Shown here piece by piece: positions 33,239-43,241 of a stretch of 64,000 bases of DNA. The DNA comes from Rossellomorea aquimaris (GTDB taxonomy: Bacteria; Bacillota; Bacilli; Bacillales; Bacillaceae_B). Where the stretch lies: assembly GCF_000935355.1 (NCBI RefSeq), contig NZ_JXZC01000001.1, positions 1,116,001 to 1,180,000 of the forward strand, given 5' to 3'. The position numbers and the translations under genes were made by a program. The first letter of the stretch is position 1. Each line of letters begins with the position of its first letter. The notes below the pieces were generated by a model, which was not told the origin of the DNA, made no database searches, and was given only the letters and a program-made list of their open reading frames with translations.

Positions 33239-33366
33239 GCTTTTCTTCATCCTTCCATAAAACAATCAGTATCATTTTAACATAAGAAAACCATTTCATC
33301 TAAATATTGAAGTTGCGTTTTATAAAAGAGATAATAGAAATAGTATGTAATGAAAGGATGCTTTTT

Positions 33367-33948
33367 ATGGCACAGGAAATTGAAATAGAATTCAAGAATC
33401 TAGTAACACAAAATGAGTTTACGGGATTAACCTCACATTTTCATATAAAAGACGAGGATTTCATCTCTCAAGATAATCACTATTTTGATACGCCGCACTA
33501 TCAATTAAAGGATAATCAATCTGCATTAAGAATACGGGAGAAGAATGGGACTTATACGTTAACCTTAAAAACACCTTTAAATGAAGATCTCTTAGAAACG
33601 AACCAAAAATTAACGAAAGAGGAGTCAGAATCTCTCTTATATCGAGGGATATTCCCTGATGGAGAAGTCAAAGATACTCTGGTTTCCCTTCAAATCCCCA
33701 TTAAATCCCTTCAGCATTTCGGTACGCTTTCGACCAGCCGGGCTGAAACCGACTATAAAGACGGGCTCCTGGTCTTCGATAAAAGTTCATATTTACAAAA
33801 GGTAGACTATGAGCTGGAATATGAAGTGAAAGAGCGCAAATCAGGTGAAGCTATATTCCTCAACTTACTGAAGGAACTAAACATTCCACTTCGGAAAACG
33901 GATAATAAAATTAAACGTTTTTACCAGGAAAAATTAAAAATAGATTGA
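33367..33948 (+). CDS. yjbK: CYTH domain protein YjbK (triphosphatase-like)
   Basis: 193-residue single-domain CYTH protein. The N-terminal EIEIEFK gives the ExExK motif, and charged barrel strands follow (LRIREKNGTYTLTLKTP, YELEYEVKE). Such enzymes hydrolyse tripolyphosphate or thiamine triphosphate, or act as adenylate cyclases in other lineages. ATG 33367 is 9 bases after AAAGG. Divergent from the yjbL operon. Confidence 0.9.
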   Translation: MAQEIEIEFKNLVTQNEFTGLTSHFHIKDEDFISQDNHYFDTPHYQLKDNQSALRIREKNGTYTLTLKTPLNEDLLETNQKLTKEESESLLYRGIFPDGEVKDTLVSLQIPIKSLQHFGTLSTSRAETDYKDGLLVFDKSSYLQKVDYELEYEVKERKSGEAIFLNLLKELNIPLRKTDNKIKRFYQEKLKID

Positions 33949-34000
33949 TCATTACCGATATAGTATATGAAAAAAGTCTTCCAGAAGAGGGGTTATACTC

Positions 34001-34645
34001 ATGAATGTTCAGCAGTTGAAAACGATGATGGAGTTGCAAGCATTAAACAGCTTGGGTACAGTATCTTCCGTTCAACAAAACACCGGGGGGTCCAGCGAGT
34101 TATTTCAACAACTATTAAATCAGGCACTTCATCACACTGACCAGAACCCTTTAAATATAAATCAAACACTCGGGGCCGTTAAAAAGGCAATGGGAAACAA
34201 TACAGCCTTCCCCCTTTCATCACCTTTTCGTGAACTTTCCGCTTTGAACAATCCGAACTGGAATCCTCCCCAGGAGATTGATGAAATGATATCCCGTGCA
34301 GCCGATCAGTATGACCTGCCAAAAAAACTGATTCAAGCGGTTATTAAGCAGGAATCCAATTTCAACCCTAATGCTGTCAGTCCTGCAGGTGCATCAGGTT
34401 TAATGCAGCTCATGCCGAGTACAGCAAAAGGGCTCGGTGTGAATAACATCTTTGACCCGGAAGAAAACGTTTTTGCCGGAACGAAGTACTTAAAGCAAAT
34501 GCTCGATAAATACAATGGGGATATCCACCTGGCTCTTGCAGCCTACAATGCAGGTCCCGGAAATGTCGATAAATACAACGGTATCCCGCCCTTTAAAGAA
34601 ACCACTGCCTATGTAAAAAAAGTGACCGATCGCTATTTTGGGTAA
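34001..34645 (+). CDS. yjbJ: Lytic transglycosylase YjbJ
   Basis: 214 residues: ~95 N-terminal residues of low complexity, then an SLT domain with catalytic Glu in [26 protein letters not shown] and the [19 protein letters not shown] block. It cleaves peptidoglycan glycan strands. No classical signal peptide is visible, so the export route is unclear. GAGGGG precedes ATG 34001. Confidence 0.92.
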   Translation: MNVQQLKTMMELQALNSLGTVSSVQQNTGGSSELFQQLLNQALHHTDQNPLNINQTLGAVKKAMGNNTAFPLSSPFRELSALNNPNWNPPQEIDEMISRAADQYDLPKKLIQAVIKQESNFNPNAVSPAGASGLMQLMPSTAKGLGVNNIFDPEENVFAGTKYLKQMLDKYNGDIHLALAAYNAGPGNVDKYNGIPPFKETTAYVKKVTDRYFG

Positions 34646-34648
34646 TGA

Positions 34649-34682
34649 TGGCTGACCTTAATTTTCTGGTCAGTCTTTTCTT
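34649..34682 (+). terminator. Terminator after yjbJ
   Basis: Stem GGCTGACC / GGTCAGTC followed by TTTTCTT. The next ~230 bp up to the globin gene shows no gene. Confidence 0.7.
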
Positions 34683-34912
34683 CTGTACTTTCTTATTCAG
34701 GCGAACAAGAAAAAACCATAGTCCTATAGACGTACTCCCCCCTCAAATTCACCTGTACCATCCCCCACAATTTTCTATGAAATCAGGATTTAGACCAGAA
34801 AGAAGGCTACACTAATTTAGGAATAATAAGTTGATGTAAGGCGATTTGTTTGAGATATAAATAAATGCTTGCTAGAATAAACATACAATCTAAGGAAAAA
34901 GGAGTCATTCTT

Positions 34913-35314
34913 ATGGTCGAGAAACCACAAATGCCTTATAATCTTATCGGCGAAAAGAAACTCTCCATGCTCGTTGAAGCTTTTTATAATAGAGTAGCGA
35001 ATCATCCTGAGTTAGCACCGATCTTCCCGGATGATTTAACCGAGACAGCCCGCAAACAAAAACAATTTTTAACCCAATATTTAGGTGGACCGGCTCTTTA
35101 CACAGAGGAACATGGTCACCCTATGCTGCGTGCAAGGCATCTTCCCTTCACCATCACAGAGGAACGGGCAAAGGCTTGGTTAAGCTGTATGCATGAGGCA
35201 ATGGATGAGGTCAATCTAGAGGGTCCAGTGAGGGATGACTTTTTTCACAGGCTGGTATTAACCGCCCATCATATGGTAAATACTGAAACACCAAAGGGTT
35301 CTGCCATTGACTAG
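34913..35314 (+). CDS. yjbI: Truncated hemoglobin (group II/O) YjbI
   Basis: 133-residue heme protein: FYNRVANHPELAPIFPDDL, the F-helix proximal His region HPMLRARHLPF, and the G-H helix pair with CMHEAMDEV. AAAGGAG precedes ATG 34913. The stop overlaps the start region of spxH by 8 bp, so oxygen/NO-binding globin and Spx adaptor are made from one transcript, as in B. subtilis and Staphylococcus. Confidence 0.93.
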   Translation: MVEKPQMPYNLIGEKKLSMLVEAFYNRVANHPELAPIFPDDLTETARKQKQFLTQYLGGPALYTEEHGHPMLRARHLPFTITEERAKAWLSCMHEAMDEVNLEGPVRDDFFHRLVLTAHHMVNTETPKGSAID

Positions 35315-36173
35315 AACAAACAGCTGGCATCACCTTAAAGGGTGTGGTCGTGACAAGAAACCCCTGGAAATATATATGTTTGTTGACCCTCTTTGCCCGG
35401 AATGCTGGGCGCTTGAACCAATCTTAAAGAAACTGCACATTGAATATGGTCAATACTTTCGTATTCGCTATATCTTAAGCGGTCAGCTCGCATCATTAAA
35501 CATTGCGACTAAGAGAAAACAGGAAGATTTAGCTCAACAATGGGATAAAACAGCGAGCCGCTCCGGGATGTCGTGTGACGGAAGCTTATGGATAGAGAAT
35601 CCGATTGATTCACCTTATCTTGCTTCTTTTGCCATTAAAGCCGCTGAGCTTCAAGGTAAGCATTCGGGAATCCGCTTTTTACGGTTTTTACAGGAACGAT
35701 TATTTCTAGAGAAACAAGACATCTCGAACATTGAGGTACTAAAAGAATGTGCACAGGCAGCCAAGCTTGATCTAAATGAATTCATGAATGATATTAACTC
35801 GTCTTCTGCATCAAAAGCCTTTCAATGCGATGTTAAAATCACGTCAGAGATGGAAGTGGAAGAAATTCCGACCCTCGTCTTCTTTAATGAAAATATTGAA
35901 GATGAAGGTTTAAAGATTACGGGATTGTATTCATATGAGGTGTATGTTCATATTATTGAAGAGATGCTTGCGGCAAAACCTGAAAAGCAGCCCTTGCCAC
36001 CACTGGAAGTATTCATGAAGTACTATCGTGTTGTGGCGTCGAAGGAAATAGCCGTTGTATATGATTTATCAATAGAAGAAGTAGAAAAGCAAATGAAGAA
36101 ATGGACACTTCAGCAAAAAGTAAAAAGGCTCCCTGCAAAACACGGGACCTTCTGGAAATATATTAGCGATTAA
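35307..36173 (+). CDS. spxH: ClpXP adaptor SpxH (YjbH), DsbA-like
   Basis: 288 residues with a thioredoxin/DsbA-like fold. The CxxC-type motif is in VDPLCPECWALEPI (residues 27-40), with further Cys downstream (SCDGSLW). It binds Spx and delivers it to ClpXP; thiol stress inactivates it. Start is TTG 35307 inside the end of the globin gene, with AAAGGG upstream. Its substrate gene spx lies 6.4 kb away in this window. Confidence 0.95.
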   Translation: MTRTNSWHHLKGCGRDKKPLEIYMFVDPLCPECWALEPILKKLHIEYGQYFRIRYILSGQLASLNIATKRKQEDLAQQWDKTASRSGMSCDGSLWIENPIDSPYLASFAIKAAELQGKHSGIRFLRFLQERLFLEKQDISNIEVLKECAQAAKLDLNEFMNDINSSSASKAFQCDVKITSEMEVEEIPTLVFFNENIEDEGLKITGLYSYEVYVHIIEEMLAAKPEKQPLPPLEVFMKYYRVVASKEIAVVYDLSIEEVEKQMKKWTLQQKVKRLPAKHGTFWKYISD

Positions 36174-36208
36174 TTATTTCAGTATATTAAAATCAGCCCA
36201 TAAACAAG

Positions 36209-36241
36209 AAAAGCCGATGTTGTTTCCAACATCGGTTTTTC
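36209..36241 (+). terminator. Terminator after spxH
   Basis: Stem AAGCCGATGTTG / CAACATCGGTTTT followed by T5. Confidence 0.85.
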
Positions 36242-36457
36242 AATACGAACAAAGGGGATGGGAGAAATTTTTCACGGTCAAACAAAGGGGTATATGTTTG
36301 CTTGTGATCAACTTCACACTGATAATATATCACGCATCCACTTGTATTGGCAAGTTGTTTGTATGGTATTTCACAATATTGTCAAAATCCACACATGTTC
36401 CACACTACACATTCATATATATGGATACAAGACAACTTATCACCGGAGGGAAATGAT

Positions 36458-36646
36458 ATGGCATTAAAAATGAAATACGCAATCCTCCTCTTGTTAATCC
36501 TGATCAGCTTCTTCATAAACATACTCGGGCTCATGCGTCTGGTTCCGATCTATATAACATCCCCCATCCTCTTTCTCTCACTCCTGCTCTTCTTCCACTC
36601 CCTTGGAAACCGCAACCGCTTCAGGGGATTCAAATCAATGAAATGA
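36458..36646 (+). CDS. Small two-helix membrane protein, unknown function
   Basis: 62 residues: two hydrophobic segments (about 7-26 and 30-50) and a basic C terminus (GNRNRFRGFKSMK). GGAGGG lies 8 bases upstream of ATG 36458. It occupies the place of yizD in B. subtilis (between yjbH and pepF), but I cannot confirm homology. Its stop overlaps a dispersed GAGGGACGGACCTT repeat. Confidence 0.7.
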   Translation: MALKMKYAILLLLILISFFINILGLMRLVPIYITSPILFLSLLLFFHSLGNRNRFRGFKSMK

Positions 36647-36658
36647 GGGACGGACCTT
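36645..36658. repeat. Dispersed 14-bp GAGGGACGGACCTT, second copy
   Basis: Identical over 14 bp to 4315-4328; both copies start at a stop codon. Here no matching right arm forms a hairpin. Confidence 0.6.
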
Positions 36659-36682
36659 CAACTTGCAAAGTTCAATAAAATA

Positions 36683-36722
36683 AAAAAATCCCAGAGGATA
36701 AGGAATTCCTTCTGGGATTTTC
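36683..36722 (-). terminator. Terminator after pepF
   Basis: Minus-strand stem AAAATCCCAGAAGGAA / TTATCCTCTGGGATTTT followed by T-rich sequence. Confidence 0.8.
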
Positions 36723-36748
36723 TAAATGGAAAGCTTACACTAATCTAA

Positions 36749-38572
36749 TTATTGAAGTTTCTCCAGCAGTTCTTCCATTTCATTCAGCTTTTCTTCAAAG
36801 ACCTTGCACGCGTCTTCTACCGGTTTGGAGGTTGTCATGTCCACCCCTGCTTTTTTCAGCACTTCAATCGGGTAGTCAGAGCTTCCAGCTTTCAGGAAGT
36901 CGATGTAGCGTTCCACCGCCGGCTCCCCTTCTTCAAGAATTTGCTGACTGAGAGCTGTCGCTGCAGAGAATCCGGTCGCATATTGATAAACATAGTAATT
37001 GTAGTAGAAGTGGGGTATTCGAGCCCATTCCAATCCAATCTCTTCATCGATCGAAATATCTTCCCCGAAATATTTCTTATTCAATTCATAATATTCTTTC
37101 GTCAAGAATTCAGATGTAAGGGCTTCTCCTTCCTGTGCTTTCTTATGAATGAGATGTTCAAACTCTGCAAACATGGTTTGACGGAAAACGGTCCCTCGGA
37201 ATCCTTCTAAATAATGATTCAGGAGGTACAGTCGCTTTTTCTCATCATCAATTGTGTTTAATAGAAAATCATTCAATAGCGCTTCGTTACACGTAGAGGC
37301 CACTTCAGCAACAAAGATGGAGTAATGACCATACGTGTAAGGCTGGGCTTTACGCGTATAATAGCTGTGCACACTATGACCGAACTCATGAGCCAGGGTA
37401 AATAGATTGTTGACATTATCCTGCCAGTTCATAAGGATATACGGATTTGTTCCATATGCTCCTGAGGAGTATGCCCCGCTTCTCTTTCCTTTGTTCTCGA
37501 CTACGTCCACCCAACGATTATCAAAGCCTTCTTTCAGGACATTGGCATATTCATCACCCAGAGGCTTTAAGCCATCAAGGATCATATCCTGTGCTTCATC
37601 ATAGCTTATATCCATCTTTACTTCTTTCACAAGAGGCGTATATAAGTCATACATATGAACTTCATCCAAACCTAATACTTTCTTACGAAGCTTCACATAC
37701 CGCTGCAGCAAGTGAAGGTTTTTATTGACCGTATCGACAAGGTTGTCATACACCTGTTCAGGAATATTGTTATTGGATAATGCCGCATGTCTTGCTGAAT
37801 CATAATGTCTTACGTTTGCCACAAAATTGTCTTTCTTCACTGCTCCACTTAATGTAGAGGCAAAGGTATTTTCAAATTTCCCGTATGTTTCATATACTTT
37901 CTTGAACGCTTCTTCCCGTACACGACGATCACTGCTTTCCAGAAAACGAATGAAACGGCCATGTGTGATGTCAACTTCTTCTCCGTTTTCATCTTTAATG
38001 CTCGGAAACTCCAGGTCAGCATTGTTCAGCATACCAAACGTATTGCTCGCAGCACTGAACACCTCAGAAGCCTGAGCAAGCAGCGCTTCTTCCTCTGCTG
38101 AGAGAACATGTGGGCGCTGTAGGTTAATTTCCTCTAAAGCATGCTTGTATTTCTTCAGCTCTTCTTTTTCGTCTAGAAACCCTTGCAGCTTACTTTCCTC
38201 AATTGATAGCACTTCGGGCACTAAATATGCAAATTTACTTCCTAATTGTGTATAAAGACTTTTGGCACGGTCATCGAGACCCTGATAGTACGAATTCGTT
38301 GTATCCTGATCATAGCGCATATGAGAATATGTATACACCTTACCCATACGTTCCATAATTTCATCCTGAAAGGCAAATGCTTTATATAACTGATCCGCAC
38401 TCTCCCCTAAAGTTCCTTTGAACTCGTCTGCTTTGCCGGTCAATTCTTTTATCTCTTTATATTCTTTTTCCCACGCTTCATCATTTTCAAATATATCTTC
38501 CAATCTCCACGTTAACTTTTCTTCTACCTCTTTTCTACCAGGCAGACTTTTCGCAGCTGTATCTTTTGACAT
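36749..38572 (-). CDS. pepF: Oligoendopeptidase F
   Basis: 607-residue cytosolic M3 zinc metallopeptidase with HEFGH in FTLAHEFGHSVHSYYTRK and the downstream Glu in FVAEVASTCNEALL. It degrades peptides of about 7-17 residues, a natural partner of the Opp importer encoded further right. GGAGG is 6 bases before ATG 38572; an earlier ATG abuts it. Followed in the same direction as coiA, which lies 88 bp upstream. Confidence 0.96.
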   Translation of the reverse strand: MSKDTAAKSLPGRKEVEEKLTWRLEDIFENDEAWEKEYKEIKELTGKADEFKGTLGESADQLYKAFAFQDEIMERMGKVYTYSHMRYDQDTTNSYYQGLDDRAKSLYTQLGSKFAYLVPEVLSIEESKLQGFLDEKEELKKYKHALEEINLQRPHVLSAEEEALLAQASEVFSAASNTFGMLNNADLEFPSIKDENGEEVDITHGRFIRFLESSDRRVREEAFKKVYETYGKFENTFASTLSGAVKKDNFVANVRHYDSARHAALSNNNIPEQVYDNLVDTVNKNLHLLQRYVKLRKKVLGLDEVHMYDLYTPLVKEVKMDISYDEAQDMILDGLKPLGDEYANVLKEGFDNRWVDVVENKGKRSGAYSSGAYGTNPYILMNWQDNVNNLFTLAHEFGHSVHSYYTRKAQPYTYGHYSIFVAEVASTCNEALLNDFLLNTIDDEKKRLYLLNHYLEGFRGTVFRQTMFAEFEHLIHKKAQEGEALTSEFLTKEYYELNKKYFGEDISIDEEIGLEWARIPHFYYNYYVYQYATGFSAATALSQQILEEGEPAVERYIDFLKAGSSDYPIEVLKKAGVDMTTSKPVEDACKVFEEKLNEMEELLEKLQ

Positions 38573-38660
38573 ATACATCCTCCATTCTGAAATCTACAGA
38601 AAATTCCTTATAGTTACATTCTCTCTTATCTAAGATTTTCCTGCAACAAAACAATCTTTA

Positions 38661-39848
38661 TTAGACCTTTTTTAATATATGCTTCCATTTAGGAAAAAAA
38701 TCATGCTGATGCCGTTCGAAACCAGAGAAATTGTCTGGACACATCCACGGCACCGATAGCTGAAAATCACCATTCTTCAACCTATTAACCACCTGCATAT
38801 CTTCTAGTAGGGTCAAGTAACTTTTTGCTATTTCTATGAGTATCTCCCCCACCCCTGCTAAAGGAAGCGGACGAAGCTTTAAATATCCTCTATCTATTCT
38901 TTTTTTTATCACCTCAACCACTCTTTCCTCTGAAAAAAAGAGTTCCTTCTTCATGCAATCCTTCCATATATAATATTGCCATTCGACAGCATGATTCTTA
39001 AATTGTAGTCCATGAGGTAATACCGGGATGCCAACGAACAAAGGCAAATATAAAAAAGTATCCCCTTCCTGATAAACTTCCCGTAAAAATAAATCATCTT
39101 TTGCTCTACTATAATGAAGTTTATTATAGATCCACTTCATTCGAAATTGTTTCCAATTTTTTAATAGGTATGGAAAATTGACTATAGTATGCGGAATGGA
39201 CAATGGAAGAGTGAATTCCTCAATAGGGACCCTGACTGGGGCGGCACTAATAAACGCTGATGCTGAAACAGGAATGAGATGGGTAAATAATTGAAAGCTT
39301 CTTTCTTCAGGAGAAAAATGGAGAAGAAAGTAGTGTAATTGAGGTGAGTACCGGATAAATGCTTGCTGAAAGGAAGGCAGTTGCAGGTTTCCTTTTTTCT
39401 TTACTGGCTGGGTGAGTATCCATAGGGGAGTGATGTCTTCCCTTTGATAACCTTGCGTTCTGGAGATGATATCGGAAATGGGAATGGTAGAACATTGGAT
39501 TTCAACGGCTATTTTTTTCAATTCCGTTTTTACATATACATCAGCGACTTGCTGAAGATTTTTAATATAATGCTCAACCTTAACCTCTTTAAAGTGCAAT
39601 TTTAATCTATCATATAAAAGTTGCTTGCTGAGTAGATGTCGGGGTGACTCATGCTGCTTACCTATCTTACAATGAGACTGTGGGTGATGAGCAAAATGAG
39701 GAATCTTCTGATTTCCGATTCGCAGGGTCAATGGGGATAAGCAATGGGGACAGAGGAATGGAAGACTCTTTTTTCGCAGACTTATTAATTCCTCTCTTGA
39801 ATAGTGAATGGTCGACAACACCTTCTCTTGAAATACTGCTGTTAACAT
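38661..39848 (-). CDS. coiA: Competence protein CoiA
   Basis: 395 residues. The N-terminal region has zinc-like FLCPHCLSPLTLRIGNQKIPHFAHHPQSHC, then the nuclease-like core HLLSKQLLYDRLKLHF...VADVYV...IAVEIQCSTIPISDI (D, E-x-Q). CoiA acts with RecA/ComFA in transformation. GGAGGAGG precedes ATG 39848. It is in the B. subtilis order mecA-(cls)-coiA-pepF. No frameshift seen, so this competence step looks intact. Confidence 0.92.
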   Translation of the reverse strand: MLTAVFQEKVLSTIHYSREELISLRKKSLPFLCPHCLSPLTLRIGNQKIPHFAHHPQSHCKIGKQHESPRHLLSKQLLYDRLKLHFKEVKVEHYIKNLQQVADVYVKTELKKIAVEIQCSTIPISDIISRTQGYQREDITPLWILTQPVKKKGNLQLPSFQQAFIRYSPQLHYFLLHFSPEERSFQLFTHLIPVSASAFISAAPVRVPIEEFTLPLSIPHTIVNFPYLLKNWKQFRMKWIYNKLHYSRAKDDLFLREVYQEGDTFLYLPLFVGIPVLPHGLQFKNHAVEWQYYIWKDCMKKELFFSEERVVEVIKKRIDRGYLKLRPLPLAGVGEILIEIAKSYLTLLEDMQVVNRLKNGDFQLSVPWMCPDNFSGFERHQHDFFPKWKHILKKV

Positions 39849-39896
39849 AGAACACCTCCTCCTACAATCATTCGCCAAAAAACGGGAAATTCCTGC

Positions 39897-39935
39897 AAAA
39901 AAAACCTTCAAGTTATCTATCACTTGAAGGCTTCT
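39897..39935 (-). terminator. Terminator after cls
   Basis: Minus-strand stem CCTTCAAGT / ACTTGAAGG followed by T8. Confidence 0.85.
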
Positions 39936-39937
39936 TC

Positions 39938-41443
39938 TTATAAAAGAGGTGACATTAAGCGGGAAGTGGATTCCAGTAAGCGATAGCCAAGATGTCTTTT
40001 TTGAAACTCTTCCAACTGTAGTTCTTCTGCATCCTCTAAATCATGTAAATATTCTTTCACAAGTGAATTCGTGCTTTCTGTTTTATAAAGAAATGCATTG
40101 ACTTCAAAATTTAAATGAAAACTTCTCATATCCATATTTGAAGTACCAATCGATGCCATTTCTTCATCTACAATGACAATTTTACTATGCATAAAGCCCT
40201 TTTGATATTCGAAAATTCGGGCTCCTGCTTCAAGAAGATCGGGAAAATAAGACCTTGAAGCGTGAAACACTATTCGTTTATCAGGTTTATGCGGCACCAA
40301 TAGTCTTACATCCACACCACTTAAGGCAGCGATCTTCAGAGCTGAGAAAATATCTTCATCCGGTATGAAATAAGGTGATGCAACCCATACGCTTTTTCTT
40401 GCTGAAGTGATCATTGAGAAGAAAATATTTTTCAGGACGCTCAATTCATTATCCGGTCCTCCTGCAATCATTTGAACTCCACCATCGTTCGTATTTTCCA
40501 ATGGGTCCGGGCTTAAATACCCTGGTGTTAAGAAATCGTCGTTCGTCATATAATACCAATCTTGAAGAAAGATGAGCTGCAGCGTTCGGACGGCTTCTCC
40601 CCTTACAAATAGATGAGTATCCCGCCAAAAACCAAACTGAGGATTCTTACCTAAATACTCATCTCCAATATTAAGTCCACCAACAAAGCCAATACTTCCA
40701 TCAATAACGATAATCTTACGGTGATTTCTAAAGTTGAACTTATTATTAAGAACAGGAATTTTCACGGGTCCAAACGGAACCACTTCAATCCCTGCATCTT
40801 TTAATTCAACAATATAGTCCTTTGATAACTGCCATGCCCCGACCGCATCATAAAGGAAGCGGATTTTCACACCATTATTCGCCCGTTCAATGAGAATATC
40901 CTTGATCTGATTTCCAATGTCATCATGGCGGACAATATAATACTCCATATGAATGTGATGCTTCGCAGTTTTTAACCACTTCAGGATTTCCCCGAATGTC
41001 TCAGTGCCATTGGTTAAAAGTTTGGTTTCACTTGAAAAAGAAATGGCACTATTCCCTATTCGCTGGGCAAGCTGTATGTGCTTTTCCTGAAACATACCAA
41101 ACATATCAGCGTTCATTTCTTTGGGACCAGGTTCATATTTATTATAGGTTTCCTTGTCCAATATGTACTTCTTCTGATACATCCTCTCTTTCCTGTAGTT
41201 ACGGCCAAACAATAAATAAAAGATAAAGCCAAGTATCGGGAAAGCACCCAATACGACTAACCATGTTAATGTTTGAGTGGGATGGCGATTCTCAAAGAAG
41301 ATAAGAAATCCGATGACAATAACCGAGAATGTAAAAATCAAACTAATATACTTTACCATACCAGAGAGGTACTGATCAAAATATAAAATATAACTTAACA
41401 CCAGAACAGCAATAAATAGGAGGACTCTCACTGTATTTTTCAT
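39938..41443 (-). CDS. cls: Cardiolipin synthase
   Basis: 501-residue membrane phospholipase-D-type enzyme joining two phosphatidylglycerols into cardiolipin. Two N-terminal membrane helices (about 6-24, 33-52), PLDc motif 1 FNFRNHRKIIVIDGSIGFVGG and motif 2 KGFMHSKIVIVDEEMASIGTSN, both HxKx4D complete. GGAAGGTG precedes ATG 41443; the GTG at 41461 overlaps it. B. subtilis has several cls paralogues (ywnE, ywjE, ywiE); this one sits between coiA and mecA, corresponding to the yjbE-like slot. Confidence 0.94.
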   Translation of the reverse strand: MKNTVRVLLFIAVLVLSYILYFDQYLSGMVKYISLIFTFSVIVIGFLIFFENRHPTQTLTWLVVLGAFPILGFIFYLLFGRNYRKERMYQKKYILDKETYNKYEPGPKEMNADMFGMFQEKHIQLAQRIGNSAISFSSETKLLTNGTETFGEILKWLKTAKHHIHMEYYIVRHDDIGNQIKDILIERANNGVKIRFLYDAVGAWQLSKDYIVELKDAGIEVVPFGPVKIPVLNNKFNFRNHRKIIVIDGSIGFVGGLNIGDEYLGKNPQFGFWRDTHLFVRGEAVRTLQLIFLQDWYYMTNDDFLTPGYLSPDPLENTNDGGVQMIAGGPDNELSVLKNIFFSMITSARKSVWVASPYFIPDEDIFSALKIAALSGVDVRLLVPHKPDKRIVFHASRSYFPDLLEAGARIFEYQKGFMHSKIVIVDEEMASIGTSNMDMRSFHLNFEVNAFLYKTESTNSLVKEYLHDLEDAEELQLEEFQKRHLGYRLLESTSRLMSPLL

Positions 41444-41482
41444 ACTTCTAACACCTTCCACTGGCTTAATGATGCTAAATAA

Positions 41483-41516
41483 AAAAATACCGATTTCTAA
41501 ATGAAACCGGTATTAT
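41483..41516 (-). terminator. Terminator after mecA
   Basis: Minus-strand stem AATACCGGTTTCAT / AGAAATCGGTATT followed by T6. Confidence 0.8.
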
Positions 41517-41518
41517 CC

Positions 41519-42190
41519 TTACGAAAAGTGTCCACTCAATGTCTCAAACACATGTTCATTTATGACAACTTTTCCATACTCTTCAAGGCGATGAACGGTC
41601 ATTCGTGACTCATCCGCATATTCAAGCAGTATACTTAACATATTGTCGATATCTTCTTCCGTGAAGTGCTCTTCGGAAAATTTAACGTAAATAAAATATT
41701 TATTTTCGAATGCTAGCAGCTTTGTCTCCAGGTGATCCAATGGCATATCCTTCATCCGATGGGACAGAGAAATGGCATCTTCAAAATCATTGAATTTCAA
41801 TGTGAAATCCAGTGCTACTTCTGCTTCTCCATCTTGATCCTGCTTGATTTGGAAATGCTGATCCAAAAGCTCCTCAATGCGTTCATCTACAGGAAGTTCC
41901 TTGAGTTTATCCTCTGGGATAGGTAACTCAAATCGCTGGCCATCCTTTGAAACCTGAGCTCTTGTAACTAATACTTCAAGCCCTTTATCTAACGCTTGAA
42001 CTTGAATCCATAGCGGTCCTTCTATTCCGAAATCTTCTTCTTGATGAACCTCATCCATCATTTCCCAGAAGAGTTCTTCACTTCTTTCGCGATTATACCA
42101 GATTTCCTCGCGGTCAAAGCCGCGATCCTCTATATCCCCATAGGAAATATAGAATTTGACGGTATTTTCATTAATGCGTTCGATTTCCAT
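41519..42190 (-). CDS. mecA: Adaptor protein MecA
   Basis: 223 residues with the MecA N-terminal substrate-binding domain (MEIERINENTVKFYISYGDIEDRGF, residues 1-25) and the C-terminal ClpC-binding domain (about 120-220, FNDFEDAISLSHRM, LLAFENKYFIYVKF). It delivers ComK and ComS to ClpCP and so limits competence. GGGAGAGGTG precedes ATG 42190. Confidence 0.97.
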   Translation of the reverse strand: MEIERINENTVKFYISYGDIEDRGFDREEIWYNRERSEELFWEMMDEVHQEEDFGIEGPLWIQVQALDKGLEVLVTRAQVSKDGQRFELPIPEDKLKELPVDERIEELLDQHFQIKQDQDGEAEVALDFTLKFNDFEDAISLSHRMKDMPLDHLETKLLAFENKYFIYVKFSEEHFTEEDIDNMLSILLEYADESRMTVHRLEEYGKVVINEHVFETLSGHFS

Positions 42191-42403
42191 TTAACACCTC
42201 TCCCTTCTTGCATGATGTTAGTGAAGGGACTACACCCTCTGAGCCTTAAGCCCGATTGCTGGTGAAGATAGAAGATACATTTAGGTTAGTTTGTACCTTG
42301 TACTTCTATTTTATGATATAAACACTGAAAATGGAATAAAAATAACACCCATTTTTTTCTTCACAAATCACACTATTTAACGCGTTTTTGACATTTTAGC
42401 GAA

Positions 42404-42501
42404 TATTTGCAGAAAATTCAAGTGTTAATACTTAATCTAATATAAAAGGGGTTGACCCCAAAGGATACGCAACGTTCCTTAAAGGGTCAGCCCCTTTTAC
42501 T
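42404..42501. other. spx-mecA intergenic region: hairpin and CodY-like motif
   Basis: The 356-bp gap holds a hairpin, AAAAGGGGTTGACCC (42447) with GGGTCAGCCCCTTTT (ending 42501), which is the likely spx terminator. A sequence at 42404-42418 matches the CodY box (AATTTTCWGAAAATT) in 13 of 15 positions. No gene was seen. A plus-strand TTGACA at 42388 has no good -10. Confidence 0.5.
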
Positions 42502-42546
42502 TATATATTCTCATACATACATAATGCTTGAGAATGAAATAATACT

Positions 42547-42942
42547 TTAGTTTACCATTCTTTGAGCTTCTAGAAGTTGGAACGTACGAACTTTCCTTGG
42601 AAGGAATCGTCTGATTTCATCTTCATTATAACCTACCTGAAGACGTTTCTCATCCAATATGATTGGACGTCTTAAAAGACCAGGATTTTTCTGGATAAGC
42701 TCGAACAATTCTTGAAGTGGTAAAGTTTCTAAATCTACATTAAGCTTTTGGAATGTCTTAGATCGGGTCGAAATAATTTCGTCTGTTCCATCCTCAGTCA
42801 TTCGAAGAATTTCCTTGATTTCATCAATGCTTAATGGCTCAGAAAATACGTTACGCTCTGTATATGGAATCTCATGCTCTTCTAACCAAGCTTTTGCCTT
42901 ACGACAAGATGTACAACTAGGTGAAGTGAATAATGTAACCAC
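42547..42942 (-). CDS. spx: Redox-sensing transcriptional regulator Spx
   Basis: 131-residue ArsC-like protein that binds the alpha-subunit C-terminal domain of RNA polymerase under thiol stress. It carries the redox switch CxxC ([10 protein letters not shown], Cys10/Cys13), RSKTFQKL and [18 protein letters not shown], and ends ...AQRMVN, an N-ending tail close to the ClpXP-recognised C terminus of SpxA. Start is GTG 42942 (family N terminus MVTL-TSPSC), about 12 bases after GGGAG. yjbC lies upstream in the same direction. Confidence 0.97.
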   Translation of the reverse strand: MVTLFTSPSCTSCRKAKAWLEEHEIPYTERNVFSEPLSIDEIKEILRMTEDGTDEIISTRSKTFQKLNVDLETLPLQELFELIQKNPGLLRRPIILDEKRLQVGYNEDEIRRFLPRKVRTFQLLEAQRMVN

Positions 42943-43241
42943 GAATCATTCACACTCCCTTAAGAATTTTTTATATAGAGTATTTTATTTAAACAATAGC
43001 TGTTAATTAAAATTAGTTTAAATAAGAAATCTCTATTATGTATTATACATGAATTACTGTTCCTTGAACATAGTTTTAACTAATTTGTCAAATTTCCTAT
43101 ACATAGGTTTTACATACGTCATATGATCTCTTACTATTAACGCTTTACCCGGTTCAAAAAGCCAATAAACATGATTGAGAACATTTCCATATTTTCATTT
43201 AGAAAACCTTATTGCGAATAGACAATAAGGTTCTTCTACAT

